Below are positions 1-6,450 of a stretch of DNA of 64,000 nt, one piece after another. Location of the stretch: positions 1 through 64,000 of IMG/VR virus record IMGVR_UViG_3300037316_000032. The stretch is one strand, 5' to 3'. Position numbers and translations under genes: made by a program. Numbering within the stretch: position 1 is the first letter of the stretch; the number at the start of each line of letters is the position of its first letter. Under the pieces are notes generated by a model, which saw only the letters and a list, made by a program, of their open reading frames with translations, searched no databases and was not told the DNA's origin. Origin of the DNA: a virus.

Positions 1-309
1 ATCAGCAGCCTCCTCGACTAGTATCTGGGCAGCCTCGCGCGCCGGCGCAATATCAACTCGATTGTGGGGGTGGGCGACCAGTTCAAGCGCTTCAAGTTTG
101 GCCATTTCAATTTTCAACCTTGCAATCCTGCGCAGGCGCCGGGTTGTCAGCCAGCGTTGGAATGTGTTGCTCTCATAAATCTGGATGCCATACCAGAATA
201 ATGCGACGATCGCGGCGACCCCAGGGAACCACCCAACAATCGCACCCGCAAGAGTGACACTAGAAAATGTGTGCCCGATCCAACCGATCAGTCCTTGTCC
301 ATTTTCCAT
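1..309 (-). CDS. partial small membrane protein (holin-like topology), 3' end outside window
   Basis: An open frame runs leftwards from an ATG at 309 to the window edge without a stop, so the C-terminus is missing. The visible 103 residues start MENGQGLIGWIGHTF, followed by a hydrophobic segment at about residues 17-45 that could span the membrane once or twice. After it comes a basic stretch (RRLRRIARLK) and an amphipathic, Glu/Ala-rich helix that may be a coiled coil. I do not recognise the family. A membrane segment followed by a charged helix is common in phage holin-like or spanin-like small proteins, but the real lysis cassette lies at 42792-44696, so a lysis role here is only a guess. 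It is the most downstream gene of the leftward accessory cluster in this window. Confidence 0.55.
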   Translation of the reverse strand, partial: MENGQGLIGWIGHTFSSVTLAGAIVGWFPGVAAIVALFWYGIQIYESNTFQRWLTTRRLRRIARLKIEMAKLEALELVAHPHNRVDIAPAREAAQILVEEAAD

Positions 310-444
310 CGGTGAACTCTGACTTAGTGACATGACGATCTCGCACAGTAAAATCGAGCCCGCCCCCCTACCTTGAGAGCCGTTGTATTCGGGCCCCCAC
401 TCAACCGAAGCTATGCTACTATGCGTTTATACCAAGTTAATCCC

Positions 445-876
445 TTAGTTGATTGTGTCGTCAGATGTGGGGACCTGCTCCACTTTCTTCATGATATTGA
501 GGACTTTATGCCGTTCTGCCTCGCCGTAGGCGACCAGCTCCTTCGCCGCCTCCTCGATCTTGGCCTGGGTGAACACGCCTTTCTCCATCATGTGCTTGAC
601 AGACTCGGCAATGCACAGCCGGCCGAGCATCCCAAATAGTGCTGTCACGCCCTCGGCCAGCGCGATGAACGACTCACGCTCCAGCCTGCGGTCGTACATG
701 GCAATGAGAGTGAGCATAGCGCCGACCTGGAGAGGATCGGCGGTTTCAACGCTGCATGGCATGGAGAGATTTCCCAGGACTGCGCGTTCAGCCAGCAGCG
801 GGTCACAGCGCCTGCGCAGGGCGTCGCGCTCCTTGCGCAGGGCAACGTTTTCTTTCAGCGCCTGTTGCAGGTCCAT
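445..876 (-). CDS. hypothetical protein, helical with N-terminal coiled coil
   Basis: Encodes 143 residues from an ATG at 876 with a GAGAG ribosome site just upstream. A longer frame begins at 948 but would overlap the preceding small gene. The N-terminal 40 residues (LQQALKENVALRKERDALRRR) form a likely coiled coil. The rest is predicted helical, with no catalytic motif visible. It is the last gene of a tight four-gene leftward operon (1789 to 445): its start lies one base after the stop of the gene at 878-1015. Function unknown. Confidence 0.7.
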   Translation of the reverse strand: MDLQQALKENVALRKERDALRRRCDPLLAERAVLGNLSMPCSVETADPLQVGAMLTLIAMYDRRLERESFIALAEGVTALFGMLGRLCIAESVKHMMEKGVFTQAKIEEAAKELVAYGEAERHKVLNIMKKVEQVPTSDDTIN

Positions 877-877
877 A

Positions 878-1015
878 TCACTCTCGATATGTGCCGGGGA
901 TGATCCAGGAGCAGTCCGAACACTGCGGACTAAAATGAGCCTCAGCATAATAATAGACTAGCTGGTACAAGAACTCGCCGCTGCGGGTGACGCGGTATAC
1001 CCATTCGTGTTTCAT
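878..1015 (-). CDS. small hypothetical protein (45 aa)
   Basis: A 45-residue frame starting MKHEWVYRVTRSGEFLYQL and ending just before the next gene. Its ATG lies one base after the TGA of the upstream gene and its own TGA lies one base before the ATG of the downstream gene, so it fits the operon exactly. It contains two Cys (CSDC) near the C-terminus and an aromatic-rich middle. No known family is recognised. The perfect stop/start packing is the main support that it is real. Confidence 0.5.
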   Translation of the reverse strand: MKHEWVYRVTRSGEFLYQLVYYYAEAHFSPQCSDCSWIIPGTYRE

Positions 1016-1016
1016 G

Positions 1017-1199
1017 TCATCCTGCCCAGGTGAAAACGAAAAGGAGGGCGGCAAAGAGGTAGCAAACGCCGGCCCAGTTGCCGTGATCGTTGAGATCGAG
1101 GTAGTAGCCGAAGACCAGGCTGCCGACAAATAGCACGCACCAGAGGGCGACAAGGCACCCTATCCATAACTTGAATTTCCACGTCACTTCCTCGGTCAC
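1017..1199 (-). CDS. small two-helix membrane protein
   Basis: A 60-residue protein starting at a GTG that overlaps the TGA of the upstream regulator gene (GTGA), implying translational coupling. Two hydrophobic helices (about residues 11-31 and 41-59) are joined by a short polar loop (YYLDLNDHGNW). There is no signal peptide or enzymatic motif. It lies between the winged-helix gene and two small unknown genes. Role unknown; possibly an inner-membrane accessory or superinfection-exclusion-type protein, which is speculation. Confidence 0.6.
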   Translation of the reverse strand: MTEEVTWKFKLWIGCLVALWCVLFVGSLVFGYYLDLNDHGNWAGVCYLFAALLFVFTWAG

Positions 1200-1789
1200 G
1201 GCTTCTTCTCCGGGATGGCACCTGTAGCATATTCCCCGAGAAGTTCAAGTGCTTTCTTCCGATTTTCGGGCTTCATGAAGTAGCCACATCCCCACATGGT
1301 TTCGATCACGCCCATGAGCGGGGTCTTCTTCAAGCGCTTGCGCAGGTTGCAGATCACCACGTCGACCATCTTGGGGTCGGTCGGCTCGTCCTTGTCGGGA
1401 CCGCGCGACTGCTCTATGATTTGATGCATCATGTCTTTGGAAACCTCATTACGCCTGATCAGAACTGACAGTAATGAACCTTGCTGGCGTGTCACCTTGA
1501 ACAGGCGCACACAGTTGAACACGATATCCTCGTCGCCCATCTTGCGACCTTGCATGGGGTCGCGGGTGGCGCGCAGCGAATTGGGTGGCCAGTCCTCGCG
1601 GGGCATATCAACGATTTTACCCTCGCCCTTGGCCTCGTACAGCGCTTCACGAACCAGAGCGGACGGCGAGCGCAGCGCGCGTGCTATTGCATAGAGTGGC
1701 ACGCCTTCATCGGCAAGCCGCACCGCGATCGGCGCGAGATCGTATCGGAGCTTGGTGGGCGCCGGGGGCGCTGTGACTTCAGTGGACAT
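1196..1789 (-). CDS. OmpR/PhoB-type winged-helix DNA-binding protein
   Basis: Encodes 197 residues from the ATG at 1789 (GGCAGG ribosome site). The N-terminal part (about residues 18-58) looks like a small helix-turn-helix (LADEGVPLYAIARALRS). The C-terminal part (about 90-173) matches the trans_reg_C winged helix of response regulators: a recognition helix with VICNLRKRLKK (146-155) and the wing IETMWGCGYFM (162-172). There is no receiver domain and no phosphoacceptor Asp, so it is an orphan DNA-binding module. First gene of a four-gene operon. It is the clearest transcription-factor candidate in the window and could bind the repeated 15-bp palindrome, but nothing in the sequence proves that. 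Confidence 0.75.
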   Translation of the reverse strand: MSTEVTAPPAPTKLRYDLAPIAVRLADEGVPLYAIARALRSPSALVREALYEAKGEGKIVDMPREDWPPNSLRATRDPMQGRKMGDEDIVFNCVRLFKVTRQQGSLLSVLIRRNEVSKDMMHQIIEQSRGPDKDEPTDPKMVDVVICNLRKRLKKTPLMGVIETMWGCGYFMKPENRKKALELLGEYATGAIPEKKP

Positions 1790-1857
1790 GATAAGCCTGC
1801 CAAGGGGTTGACCGGTGATAACCCGGTCAACTTGCCTCGACAAGTCTTAATAATTAG

Positions 1858-2091
1858 TTAATGTATGTCGGTAGGGGCGGCGGCGCCGGACGGACCAGTC
1901 GGGCCTACACTGATAACAACCGGGACGCCGGTTGCGATCTGGTGCTGAACGAGTGCTGCGTTCAAGTCCCCCTTGGCCGTGTTGGCCACGGTGGCGACGG
2001 TGGACGCTAGGCTCGGGTTGCGCCGACCAACGAGTAGGCCGACCACAAACGCGATGGCAGAAACGATGATATATCCTGTGACTTCGAACAT
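1858..2091 (-). CDS. small membrane-anchored protein with collagen-like C-terminal tag
   Basis: A 77-residue protein with a good AGGAGAG ribosome site. One N-terminal transmembrane helix (about residues 5-22, GYIIVSAIAFVVGLLVG) is followed by RR and a polar region. The C-terminus ends in the collagen-like triplets GPTGPSG and a short tail. The tag resembles those on several other small proteins in this phage. No family is recognised. The topology suggests a membrane-bound protein with its C-terminus in the cytoplasm. Confidence 0.65.
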   Translation of the reverse strand: MFEVTGYIIVSAIAFVVGLLVGRRNPSLASTVATVANTAKGDLNAALVQHQIATGVPVVISVGPTGPSGAAAPTDIH

Positions 2092-2214
2092 GGAACTCTC
2101 CTGTGATTAGGTGGGCTCGGCAGATCGCACCCCCATTAAGCATCAGTGCATAGCACGACGCCCTGCGCCTGTCGAGCCCAATCTCACTTGATCACGAACT
2201 GGTGAACAGAACGT

Positions 2215-2565
2215 TTACGCGCCTGTCGCACCGGTCGTGCCGGTTGCGCCAACTGGCGGAACCTGCGTCGCTTCGACCTTGGCGCTCTCGGTGTCGAGCG
2301 CAACTACAACGACGTCGATAGCCGTCTGAGCAGCCGCAAGCGCGGCCGGGTCATTAGCCGCGATAGCCGCAGCGAGCTGCTGCGATACCGTGGCGAGGCT
2401 GGCGCTCGTTGTCGAGGCCAGGGTGAGCAGCGTGTCCACATCGCCCACAAGACGAGCTTCGGAAGCTGCGAGTTTGGAAACGTCAATCGACATGGCAGTA
2501 GTCCTTTCATGTAGGCGGTGCAGAGACTCCATGATCCGTTCGAAGTGTGTCTCGTTCAAGAACAT
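2215..2565 (-). CDS. coiled-coil protein with C-terminal Gly-X-Thr tag
   Basis: Encodes 116 residues from the ATG at 2565, preceded by a strong GGGAGGG ribosome site. A long Ala/Ser/Thr-rich helical region (about 20-105) with heptad-like spacing suggests a trimeric or dimeric coiled coil. The protein ends [12 protein letters not shown], a short collagen-like tail. The arrangement of coiled coil plus collagen-like triplets resembles small fibre or decoration proteins, so a virion role is possible. A TTACCGCGACGGTAA palindrome lies 58 bp upstream of the start. Confidence 0.65.
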   Translation of the reverse strand: MFLNETHFERIMESLHRLHERTTAMSIDVSKLAASEARLVGDVDTLLTLASTTSASLATVSQQLAAAIAANDPAALAAAQTAIDVVVVALDTESAKVEATQVPPVGATGTTGATGA

Positions 2566-2622
2566 GGAACCCTCCCCTTGCTGGTGAGAGTGAACCATAG
2601 CTGAAGATGGTTACCGAAAGAT

Positions 2623-2637
2623 TTACCGCGACGGTAA
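2623..2637. repeat. 15-bp palindrome TTACCGCGACGGTAA (site 1)
   Basis: Perfect 6-bp arms around CGA. The left arm supplies the TAA stop of the minus-strand gene 2623-3054, and the site lies 58 bp upstream of the start of the next minus-strand gene. One of 18 copies in the window. Confidence 0.9.
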
Positions 2638-3054
2638 TTTCGCCTGTCGCAGAAGTTTTTTTACGATACCCAGCAAAACCGGCACCAGGTCGAGCGGTCG
2701 CAAACCCGGATGGTCAAACTTGAACTGGAGGATCACGTTCTCCAGGTCGAACTCCAGCACGCGCAGAAGCGGCACCGGCTCGCGGAAGTGGAACACGTCC
2801 TCCTCCAACGGGGGCAAGGTGTCATGTTTCGACGTAAAATGGGGCCCAAAAGGCGTCGGCCCGAGCGCGTTGAACGGCCACGGCTTACCGGTCGGCGGCA
2901 AGTCGACGGGCAGTGGCTCGGGTGGCCTCGGCAGCGGGCGCAGAGGAGGCGCCTCCCGCATCTGGTTGGCTCGCCGGAGTTGGTCCAGCGTGCGCCGGCC
3001 GAATGGGATCACGTTGGTCCCGCGGCGATCATAGTAGTTTGTGTAGTTCGTCAT
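2623..3054 (-). CDS. hypothetical proline-rich protein
   Basis: A 143-residue protein with a basic N-terminus (YYDRRGTNVIPFGRRT), a Pro-rich linker (RPLPRPPEPLPVDLPP) and a hydrophobic C-terminal helical part. Its TAA stop is formed by the left arm of the palindrome at 2623-2637. It overlaps the stop of the upstream gene by four bases (start at 3054, upstream stop at 3051). No recognised domain. The Pro-rich linker suggests a structural or adaptor protein. Confidence 0.65.
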   Translation of the reverse strand: MTNYTNYYDRRGTNVIPFGRRTLDQLRRANQMREAPPLRPLPRPPEPLPVDLPPTGKPWPFNALGPTPFGPHFTSKHDTLPPLEEDVFHFREPVPLLRVLEFDLENVILQFKFDHPGLRPLDLVPVLLGIVKKLLRQAKLPSR

Positions 3055-3977
3055 GCTGGTCCTGTGTAGCCGGCAACATAGACCGACTTAAAACCCGCGG
3101 CGCCGGTGGGCCCCTGGTAGACAGTCTCTACCTCGCCGCCGTCATTGTCAAGTGATTGGTTGCCAAACCCAAAGGGTCCGGCTGGCCCCGTGGCTTGGAT
3201 GGTGACAGTACGGAACGTGTGGTCGCCCGCCACGGGAGATTGTATTCGGTAGCCCTTGGCACCTTTTATGGTGGCGGGTGGGGGCGGTGCAGCGGCGGGA
3301 ACCTGCAAGGCGTCGATCGTTGCAATGTCGCCGGCAGACGTATTACCAGCCGCCCAGACGTTCCACACCTGGCCGGTTTGAACAGCAGCCAAGGCCACGT
3401 ATTCAGACACCGTGCCTTCGTTGGACAACGAGTTGGACTGATACAAGCCGGTACAAGCCGGAGACACGTCGAAGCCGGCAGAGACAATCGGGTTGTCCGT
3501 AGTCTCGACGGCGAACACGAACGTATTCGGGGTCGTCGTAGAATAGGTCACATTATGGACTGTGCGGGCAGTATTGTTGACCTGAGTATGCGCCGGCAAC
3601 GAAACGTTTGGATCAAATGGATTGTTCAAGTCGCAGCCATTGACGCCGAAAGCCGTGAGGTTTTGATCCGTGACCGCACCAAAATTCGTGTATGACGCGA
3701 CGATATTTTTGGCCGACAGCGCGAGAGCAGCGTGCAACCACCACACCGAATGGATGAGCGGCAGACCGATGCTCGATAGCGTCTGGATATAACAGCGCTG
3801 CGTCATCGCAACGCCGTCGCACGTCACGCCCGAGACAGTCACACCGGCTTGGTTGGAATGAACGTCGACAATCGCAATGATGATATCGTCCGGGAGCGTC
3901 GTCGTCAGGACAGCCGTGGTGGTGCCAACAGCGTTGCTGACTGCATTGACTTTCCCGTCAAGGGTTGGCGCGGCCAT
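3051..3977 (-). CDS. putative virion/fibre protein with collagen-like segments
   Basis: Encodes 308 residues from the ATG at 3977, which overlaps the TAA stop of the Acb2-like gene (TAATG). The sequence is rich in Thr, Val and Asn and strongly predicted beta (for example VTVSGVTCDGVAMTQR). The C-terminal third carries Pro-rich and collagen-like pieces (ATGPAGPFGFG, YQGPTGAAG, and a terminal YTGPA). This looks like a surface or fibre-type protein, although it sits in the accessory cluster rather than among the structural genes. Exact role unknown. Confidence 0.65.
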   Translation of the reverse strand: MAAPTLDGKVNAVSNAVGTTTAVLTTTLPDDIIIAIVDVHSNQAGVTVSGVTCDGVAMTQRCYIQTLSSIGLPLIHSVWWLHAALALSAKNIVASYTNFGAVTDQNLTAFGVNGCDLNNPFDPNVSLPAHTQVNNTARTVHNVTYSTTTPNTFVFAVETTDNPIVSAGFDVSPACTGLYQSNSLSNEGTVSEYVALAAVQTGQVWNVWAAGNTSAGDIATIDALQVPAAAPPPPATIKGAKGYRIQSPVAGDHTFRTVTIQATGPAGPFGFGNQSLDNDGGEVETVYQGPTGAAGFKSVYVAGYTGPA

Positions 3978-4195
3978 TATCGTGGTGTCCCGTCTGGTTG
4001 TCGCGTGATCGCTATGTTTGCCCACATGGCATTAGACCTGTGCGCACGCAAGACGAACGTCTTGTCTGGGCCTTCCGGCAATAGGCGATCGAGTTCGCGG
4101 GCATACTCCGCGGCAGCCTGGCGTGCCTGCTCCATGCTGGCAAGCTGGTCGGTCGTCGGCTTCAGGTACTCGAAGGTCGATGGGTGCAGTGGCAT
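3977..4195 (-). CDS. Acb2/Tad1-like cyclic-nucleotide sponge (anti-CBASS/anti-Thoeris) candidate
   Basis: A 72-residue helical protein beginning MPLHPSTFEYLKPTTDQL with a GGAGAG ribosome site (the longer frame would need a TTG start). Features that match my memory of the Acb2/Tad1 hammerhead family in phages are the opening FEYLKPT, a long amphipathic helix (about 15-38), the GPDKTFVLR turn (42-50) and the C-terminal MWANIAITR (57-65). Family members sequester cyclic dinucleotides, cyclic trinucleotides or gcADPR and so blunt CBASS and Thoeris immunity. It follows directly after the tRNA-Pro gene and is coupled to the next gene by TAATG. The assignment is by motif only. Confidence 0.7.
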   Translation of the reverse strand: MPLHPSTFEYLKPTTDQLASMEQARQAAAEYARELDRLLPEGPDKTFVLRAHRSNAMWANIAITRQPDGTPR

Positions 4196-4209
4196 ATCAC
4201 TCTCCAAGT

Positions 4210-4286
4210 TGGTCGGGGCGGTAGGATTTGAACCTACGGCCTGCTGGTCCCAAACCAGCCGCTCTGCCAGGCTGAGCTACGCCCTG
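4210..4286 (-). tRNA. tRNA-Pro (anticodon TGG)
   Basis: The minus strand folds into a full cloverleaf of 77 nt: a 7-bp acceptor (one A-C mismatch at pair 2-71), a D-arm starting GCTCAGCC, an anticodon stem GCTGG/CCAGC with loop TTTGGGA giving anticodon TGG, a 5-nt variable loop, a T-arm GTAGG-TTCAAAT-CCTAC, discriminator A and an encoded CCA end. It sits exactly between the stop of the gene at 4287-4472 and the ribosome site of the Acb2-like gene, so it is probably processed from the same transcript. It could support translation of the Pro-rich collagen-like proteins. Confidence 0.95.
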
Positions 4287-4472
4287 TTATGGTTGTGTGC
4301 GGATGACCTGCACATGTCCCTTGATCACCAGCTTCGCGTCAAGAACGTAGCGGGCAACCGTTACTGTTTCGTTGATGGCGACGTGATCGTTCAACGATGG
4401 CGTGGCGATCAGGAATTTTTCGTTGCCACTGTCTTCGTTGTGGACGTAGATGACTTTGGGGAATTTGGCCAT
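4287..4472 (-). CDS. small hypothetical protein (61 aa)
   Basis: Starts at the ATG at 4472 (MAKFPKVIYVHNED) with a CTGGAG ribosome site; a longer frame from 4499 lacks one. The sequence alternates short predicted beta strands (KVIYV, KFLIAT, LVIKGHVQVI), typical of a small beta-sheet phage protein. It is the first gene behind a sigma70-like promoter at 4502-4530, and its stop abuts the 5' end of tRNA-Pro. Function unknown. Confidence 0.65.
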   Translation of the reverse strand: MAKFPKVIYVHNEDSGNEKFLIATPSLNDHVAINETVTVARYVLDAKLVIKGHVQVIRTQP

Positions 4473-4501
4473 GAGAAACTCCAGGTTCCAGGTGTCCAAA
4501 A

Positions 4502-4530
4502 TTTGTATACAAACTTCGGACAGAAGTCAA
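4502..4530 (-). promoter_or_regulatory. sigma70-like promoter candidate
   Basis: On the minus strand, TTGACT (4530-4525) is followed after 17 bp by TACAAA (4507-4502). This would start transcription about 20-25 nt before the ATG at 4472 and drive the small gene, tRNA-Pro and the Acb2-like gene. It is inferred from consensus only. Confidence 0.4.
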
Positions 4531-4679
4531 GTGGGGTAGGCTCGCCGCGCGCACCAACCGTGGCCCTTTACGCTCGAACGCTTACACTATCGAGAAGCCC
4601 CCCGTTGGTCGGTGTGACCTTTATACCTTTAAAAAGGGTTAATGAGTTCAAAAAGTTGGGCTACAAAATTGCGAAGGGG

Positions 4680-4787
4680 GTCTGCCGAAGGCAGACCGGC
4701 AGGTCCCGGCCACCCTAGGGGCGGGGTCGCCCCTAGGCTAGTCGGGTTATGGCGTGGCCATGTCCGGGCAGGTTTTCACCTGCCCGG
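4680..4787 (-). other. three consecutive strong hairpins (structured RNA candidate)
   Basis: Three perfect inverted repeats lie one after another: 4680-4696 (7-bp stem, 3-nt loop), 4714-4737 (10-bp stem CCTAGGGGCG, 4-nt loop) and 4764-4787 (10-bp stem CCGGGCAGGT; read on the minus strand, the loop is GAAA, a GNRA tetraloop). None is followed by a T-run, so simple Rho-independent termination is unlikely. The cluster lies between a 58-residue gene and the promoter at 4502-4530 in the same transcription direction. A processing site, mRNA-stability element or small RNA are all possible. Confidence 0.6.
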
Positions 4788-4795
4788 TATCGTGG

Positions 4796-4972
4796 TTAGC
4801 GACCGCAGTTCAGCGAAAGCTTAACGGGGCCGTATCCAGTGAACCCGCCTGTGGTGGCCACAATGTGCATTTTGCCACCCTTGGAAAGCTCGGCCGCGTC
4901 AAGGGCCGCCTTGGACACGTCGATTTCGATTAAGAGCTTGTCGCCCTTGATTTCCGCTTTGACGTTTTTCAT
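4796..4972 (-). CDS. small beta-rich hypothetical protein (58 aa)
   Basis: A short frame starting MKNVKAEIKGDKLLIEID at 4972 with a GAGGAG ribosome site eight bases upstream, ending at a TAA at 4796. The alternating pattern (KLLIEIDVS, KMHIVATTGG, VKLSLNCG) suggests a small beta barrel or sheet. I recall many tailed phages carrying similar 55-65-residue proteins of unknown role near early promoters. It is the first gene of the leftward unit, facing the divergent control region. Confidence 0.65.
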   Translation of the reverse strand: MKNVKAEIKGDKLLIEIDVSKAALDAAELSKGGKMHIVATTGGFTGYGPVKLSLNCGR

Positions 4973-5419
4973 GGTAGGGAACTCCTCAGTTCAAATCCGA
5001 TCGGTTGACCGGACACCTATGCCGCGTCGCGCAAAAAAGCGCCCCATTATACCAGCCAGATCAAGGTGTTAAGGTAAATCTCGCTCAAGATGGTTGCACG
5101 CTAGGAAAGTTCCACCCGTTTTAGGTTGTACGTGAAAAGTTCAACCTGGAGTAAATATGATAATGTCCCAGTTAATGTCCGACATTTACCCCTCAACGTA
5201 AGCCCTTGTAACCTTTACACCTTCTGATTTGGCGAAAGTTAAATGGCCAAATGCCAGGCGGTTGAAACCGACCGACCATAGTTTACCACACCCCCCTTGC
5301 TACCTGCAACTCTCCTCTGTTTTTCGCAACTGGCGGCAAAACAGGCCCGAGCCACCGCGCAAGGTGAAAAGGTCCAGGACATTATAGTTCTAGCTGTATA
5401 TCCTATCAAAAATTATATA

Positions 5420-5436
5420 AAGGTTTATTAAACCTT
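5420..5436. repeat. AT-rich palindrome
   Basis: AAGGTTTA-T-TAAACCTT has perfect 8-bp arms around one base. It sits in the most AT-rich part of the divergent intergenic region, so it may be an operator or an unwinding element. Confidence 0.5.
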
Positions 5437-5624
5437 GAAACCAAGCCAACTCCACCACACCTATTAAGGAAAAGGAGAGTGGGTTAATAAGTGTGGTAAT
5501 CTACAGGTATGGCAAATCTGAACGCTGGCCTTTGGCCATTATCGACATTATAACCATTCGCAACTTGGTTGTAGGCGCACCTTCCGTGCGCCGTAAGGTA
5601 AACGCAGATCGTTCCCAATATGCC

Positions 5625-5643
5625 CGGGCGCGCGCCCGTTTTT
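5625..5643 (+). terminator. possible rightward terminator
   Basis: The palindrome CGGGCGCGCGCCCG is followed directly by TTTTT. No gene is visible upstream on the plus strand, so if functional it may end a short non-coding RNA or block leftover transcription. Confidence 0.35.
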
Positions 5644-5764
5644 GCGCGATCGGCCATTAGCGTCAAGGCGCGCTGGTTCCTACCCCATAGTGCCAACGTC
5701 CCCCGATCTTAAAAAATGGGCGGCTCACTGGTACGGGCTTACAAGCTGGGAACCGGCGCAAAAT

Positions 5765-5779
5765 TTACCGTCACGGTAA
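5765..5779. repeat. 15-bp palindrome TTACCGTCACGGTAA (site 2)
   Basis: Perfect arms around TCA, ending 19 bp before the ATG of the first rightward early gene (5799) and just ahead of its ribosome site. Confidence 0.9.
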
Positions 5780-5798
5780 CAACCCACAGGAGCGTCCC

Positions 5799-5996
5799 AT
5801 GACTACGAAAATCACACTGAAGCGTGTTGAAAACGCTGTCAGGCGTGAAATGTTTGGCCTAGATAACCCCGGCTTCTGCAAGGCTTGCGGCCATGAGCAA
5901 GAAGGCTGTGAGCCCGACATGGAAGGTGGAACCTGTGAAAGCTGTGGTGAACAGCAGGTCACTGGTGCTTCTAATTTGCTCATGGAAATGATATAA
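5799..5996 (+). CDS. small zinc-ribbon protein
   Basis: A 65-residue protein with ribosome site CAGGAG. Two CxxC knuckles (FCKACG at about residues 26-31 and CESCGE at about 46-51) would bind one zinc ion. Between them is an acidic loop. The layout (DNPGFCKACG, then CESCG, then a short helix LLMEMI) is, as far as I recall, common among small phage proteins of unknown role. It is the first gene of the rightward early train, immediately behind palindrome site 2. Confidence 0.7.
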   Translation: MTTKITLKRVENAVRREMFGLDNPGFCKACGHEQEGCEPDMEGGTCESCGEQQVTGASNLLMEMI

Positions 5997-5998
5997 CC

Positions 5999-6241
5999 AT
6001 GAACAGGCCGGGTCAGCGCGGGTATCGCTACCAATACCATCCCCGTTTCACAGCTTCCAGTACGCCACACCTGGGAGAATTGCCCGTGTCACCTGATCTC
6101 GACCTAACTGAGATCAGTGGCATGGGCAATGGCTGTTATCACAAGCAAGATCACATCGCGCAGGAAAGCGAGTATGAGCCTGCACTCGATCGCTGGTCTG
6201 ATATGCAGGTTCCCGTTTCCAAGCACATGAGGAAGCCATGA
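5999..6241 (+). CDS. hypothetical early protein (80 aa)
   Basis: Starts three bases after the previous stop, with no strong ribosome site of its own, so translation is probably coupled. It ends in an ATGA overlap with the next gene. The sequence is polar, with Tyr/Arg-rich ends and no motif I recognise. Its reality is supported mainly by perfect packing in the operon. Confidence 0.5.
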   Translation: MNRPGQRGYRYQYHPRFTASSTPHLGELPVSPDLDLTEISGMGNGCYHKQDHIAQESEYEPALDRWSDMQVPVSKHMRKP

Positions 6242-6450
6242 GCAACGGACACAGAGAGTACTCGCATAGGCGTCCTGAGCTGTTCCAGACGCCTTATCTC
6301 ATCGCCACTTGGTCTGCTAATGAGCGAGCCAAGTTCAAGCATGATCGGTTTCATGCACATGAAAGCAAGTTCCCCGAGCCCGGCCCGACACCGCAAGAGC
6401 GGTTCGAGGCAGCGGTGGCAAGGTGGCATGTGGAGCATCCCAATGGCTGA
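6238..6450 (+). CDS. hypothetical early protein (70 aa)
   Basis: Begins at the ATGA overlap with the preceding gene and overlaps the next start by eight bases. The protein is rich in His, Arg and Pro (HREYSHRRPEL, HDRFHAHESKF), soluble and without a recognised domain. The C-terminal half (TPQERFEAAVARWHVEH) is a likely amphipathic helix. Confidence 0.5.
   Translation: MSNGHREYSHRRPELFQTPYLIATWSANERAKFKHDRFHAHESKFPEPGPTPQERFEAAVARWHVEHPNG

Larger units (their letters stand above)
4973..5798. promoter_or_regulatory. divergent intergenic control region
   Basis: About 820 bp separate the leftward accessory genes from the rightward early genes, and I see no convincing coding frame. It is AT-richer than its surroundings near 5390-5480. 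It contains a 17-bp AT-rich palindrome (5420-5436), a GC palindrome followed by five T (5625-5643), an inverted CCACAC/GTGTGG pair around 5454-5495 and one 15-bp TTACCG palindrome at its right edge (5765-5779). Early promoters, operators and possibly a replication origin would be expected here, but none can be proven by eye. Confidence 0.5.

Noticed and set aside
3849-4718. Plus-strand open frame across the Acb2-like gene and tRNA-Pro
   Set aside because: It would read through a perfect tRNA gene and two better-supported minus-strand genes.
5484-5696. Minus-strand 70-codon frame in the divergent intergenic region
   Set aside because: Purine-rich site is too far from the start, composition is unlike neighbours and no packing with other genes; left as non-coding.
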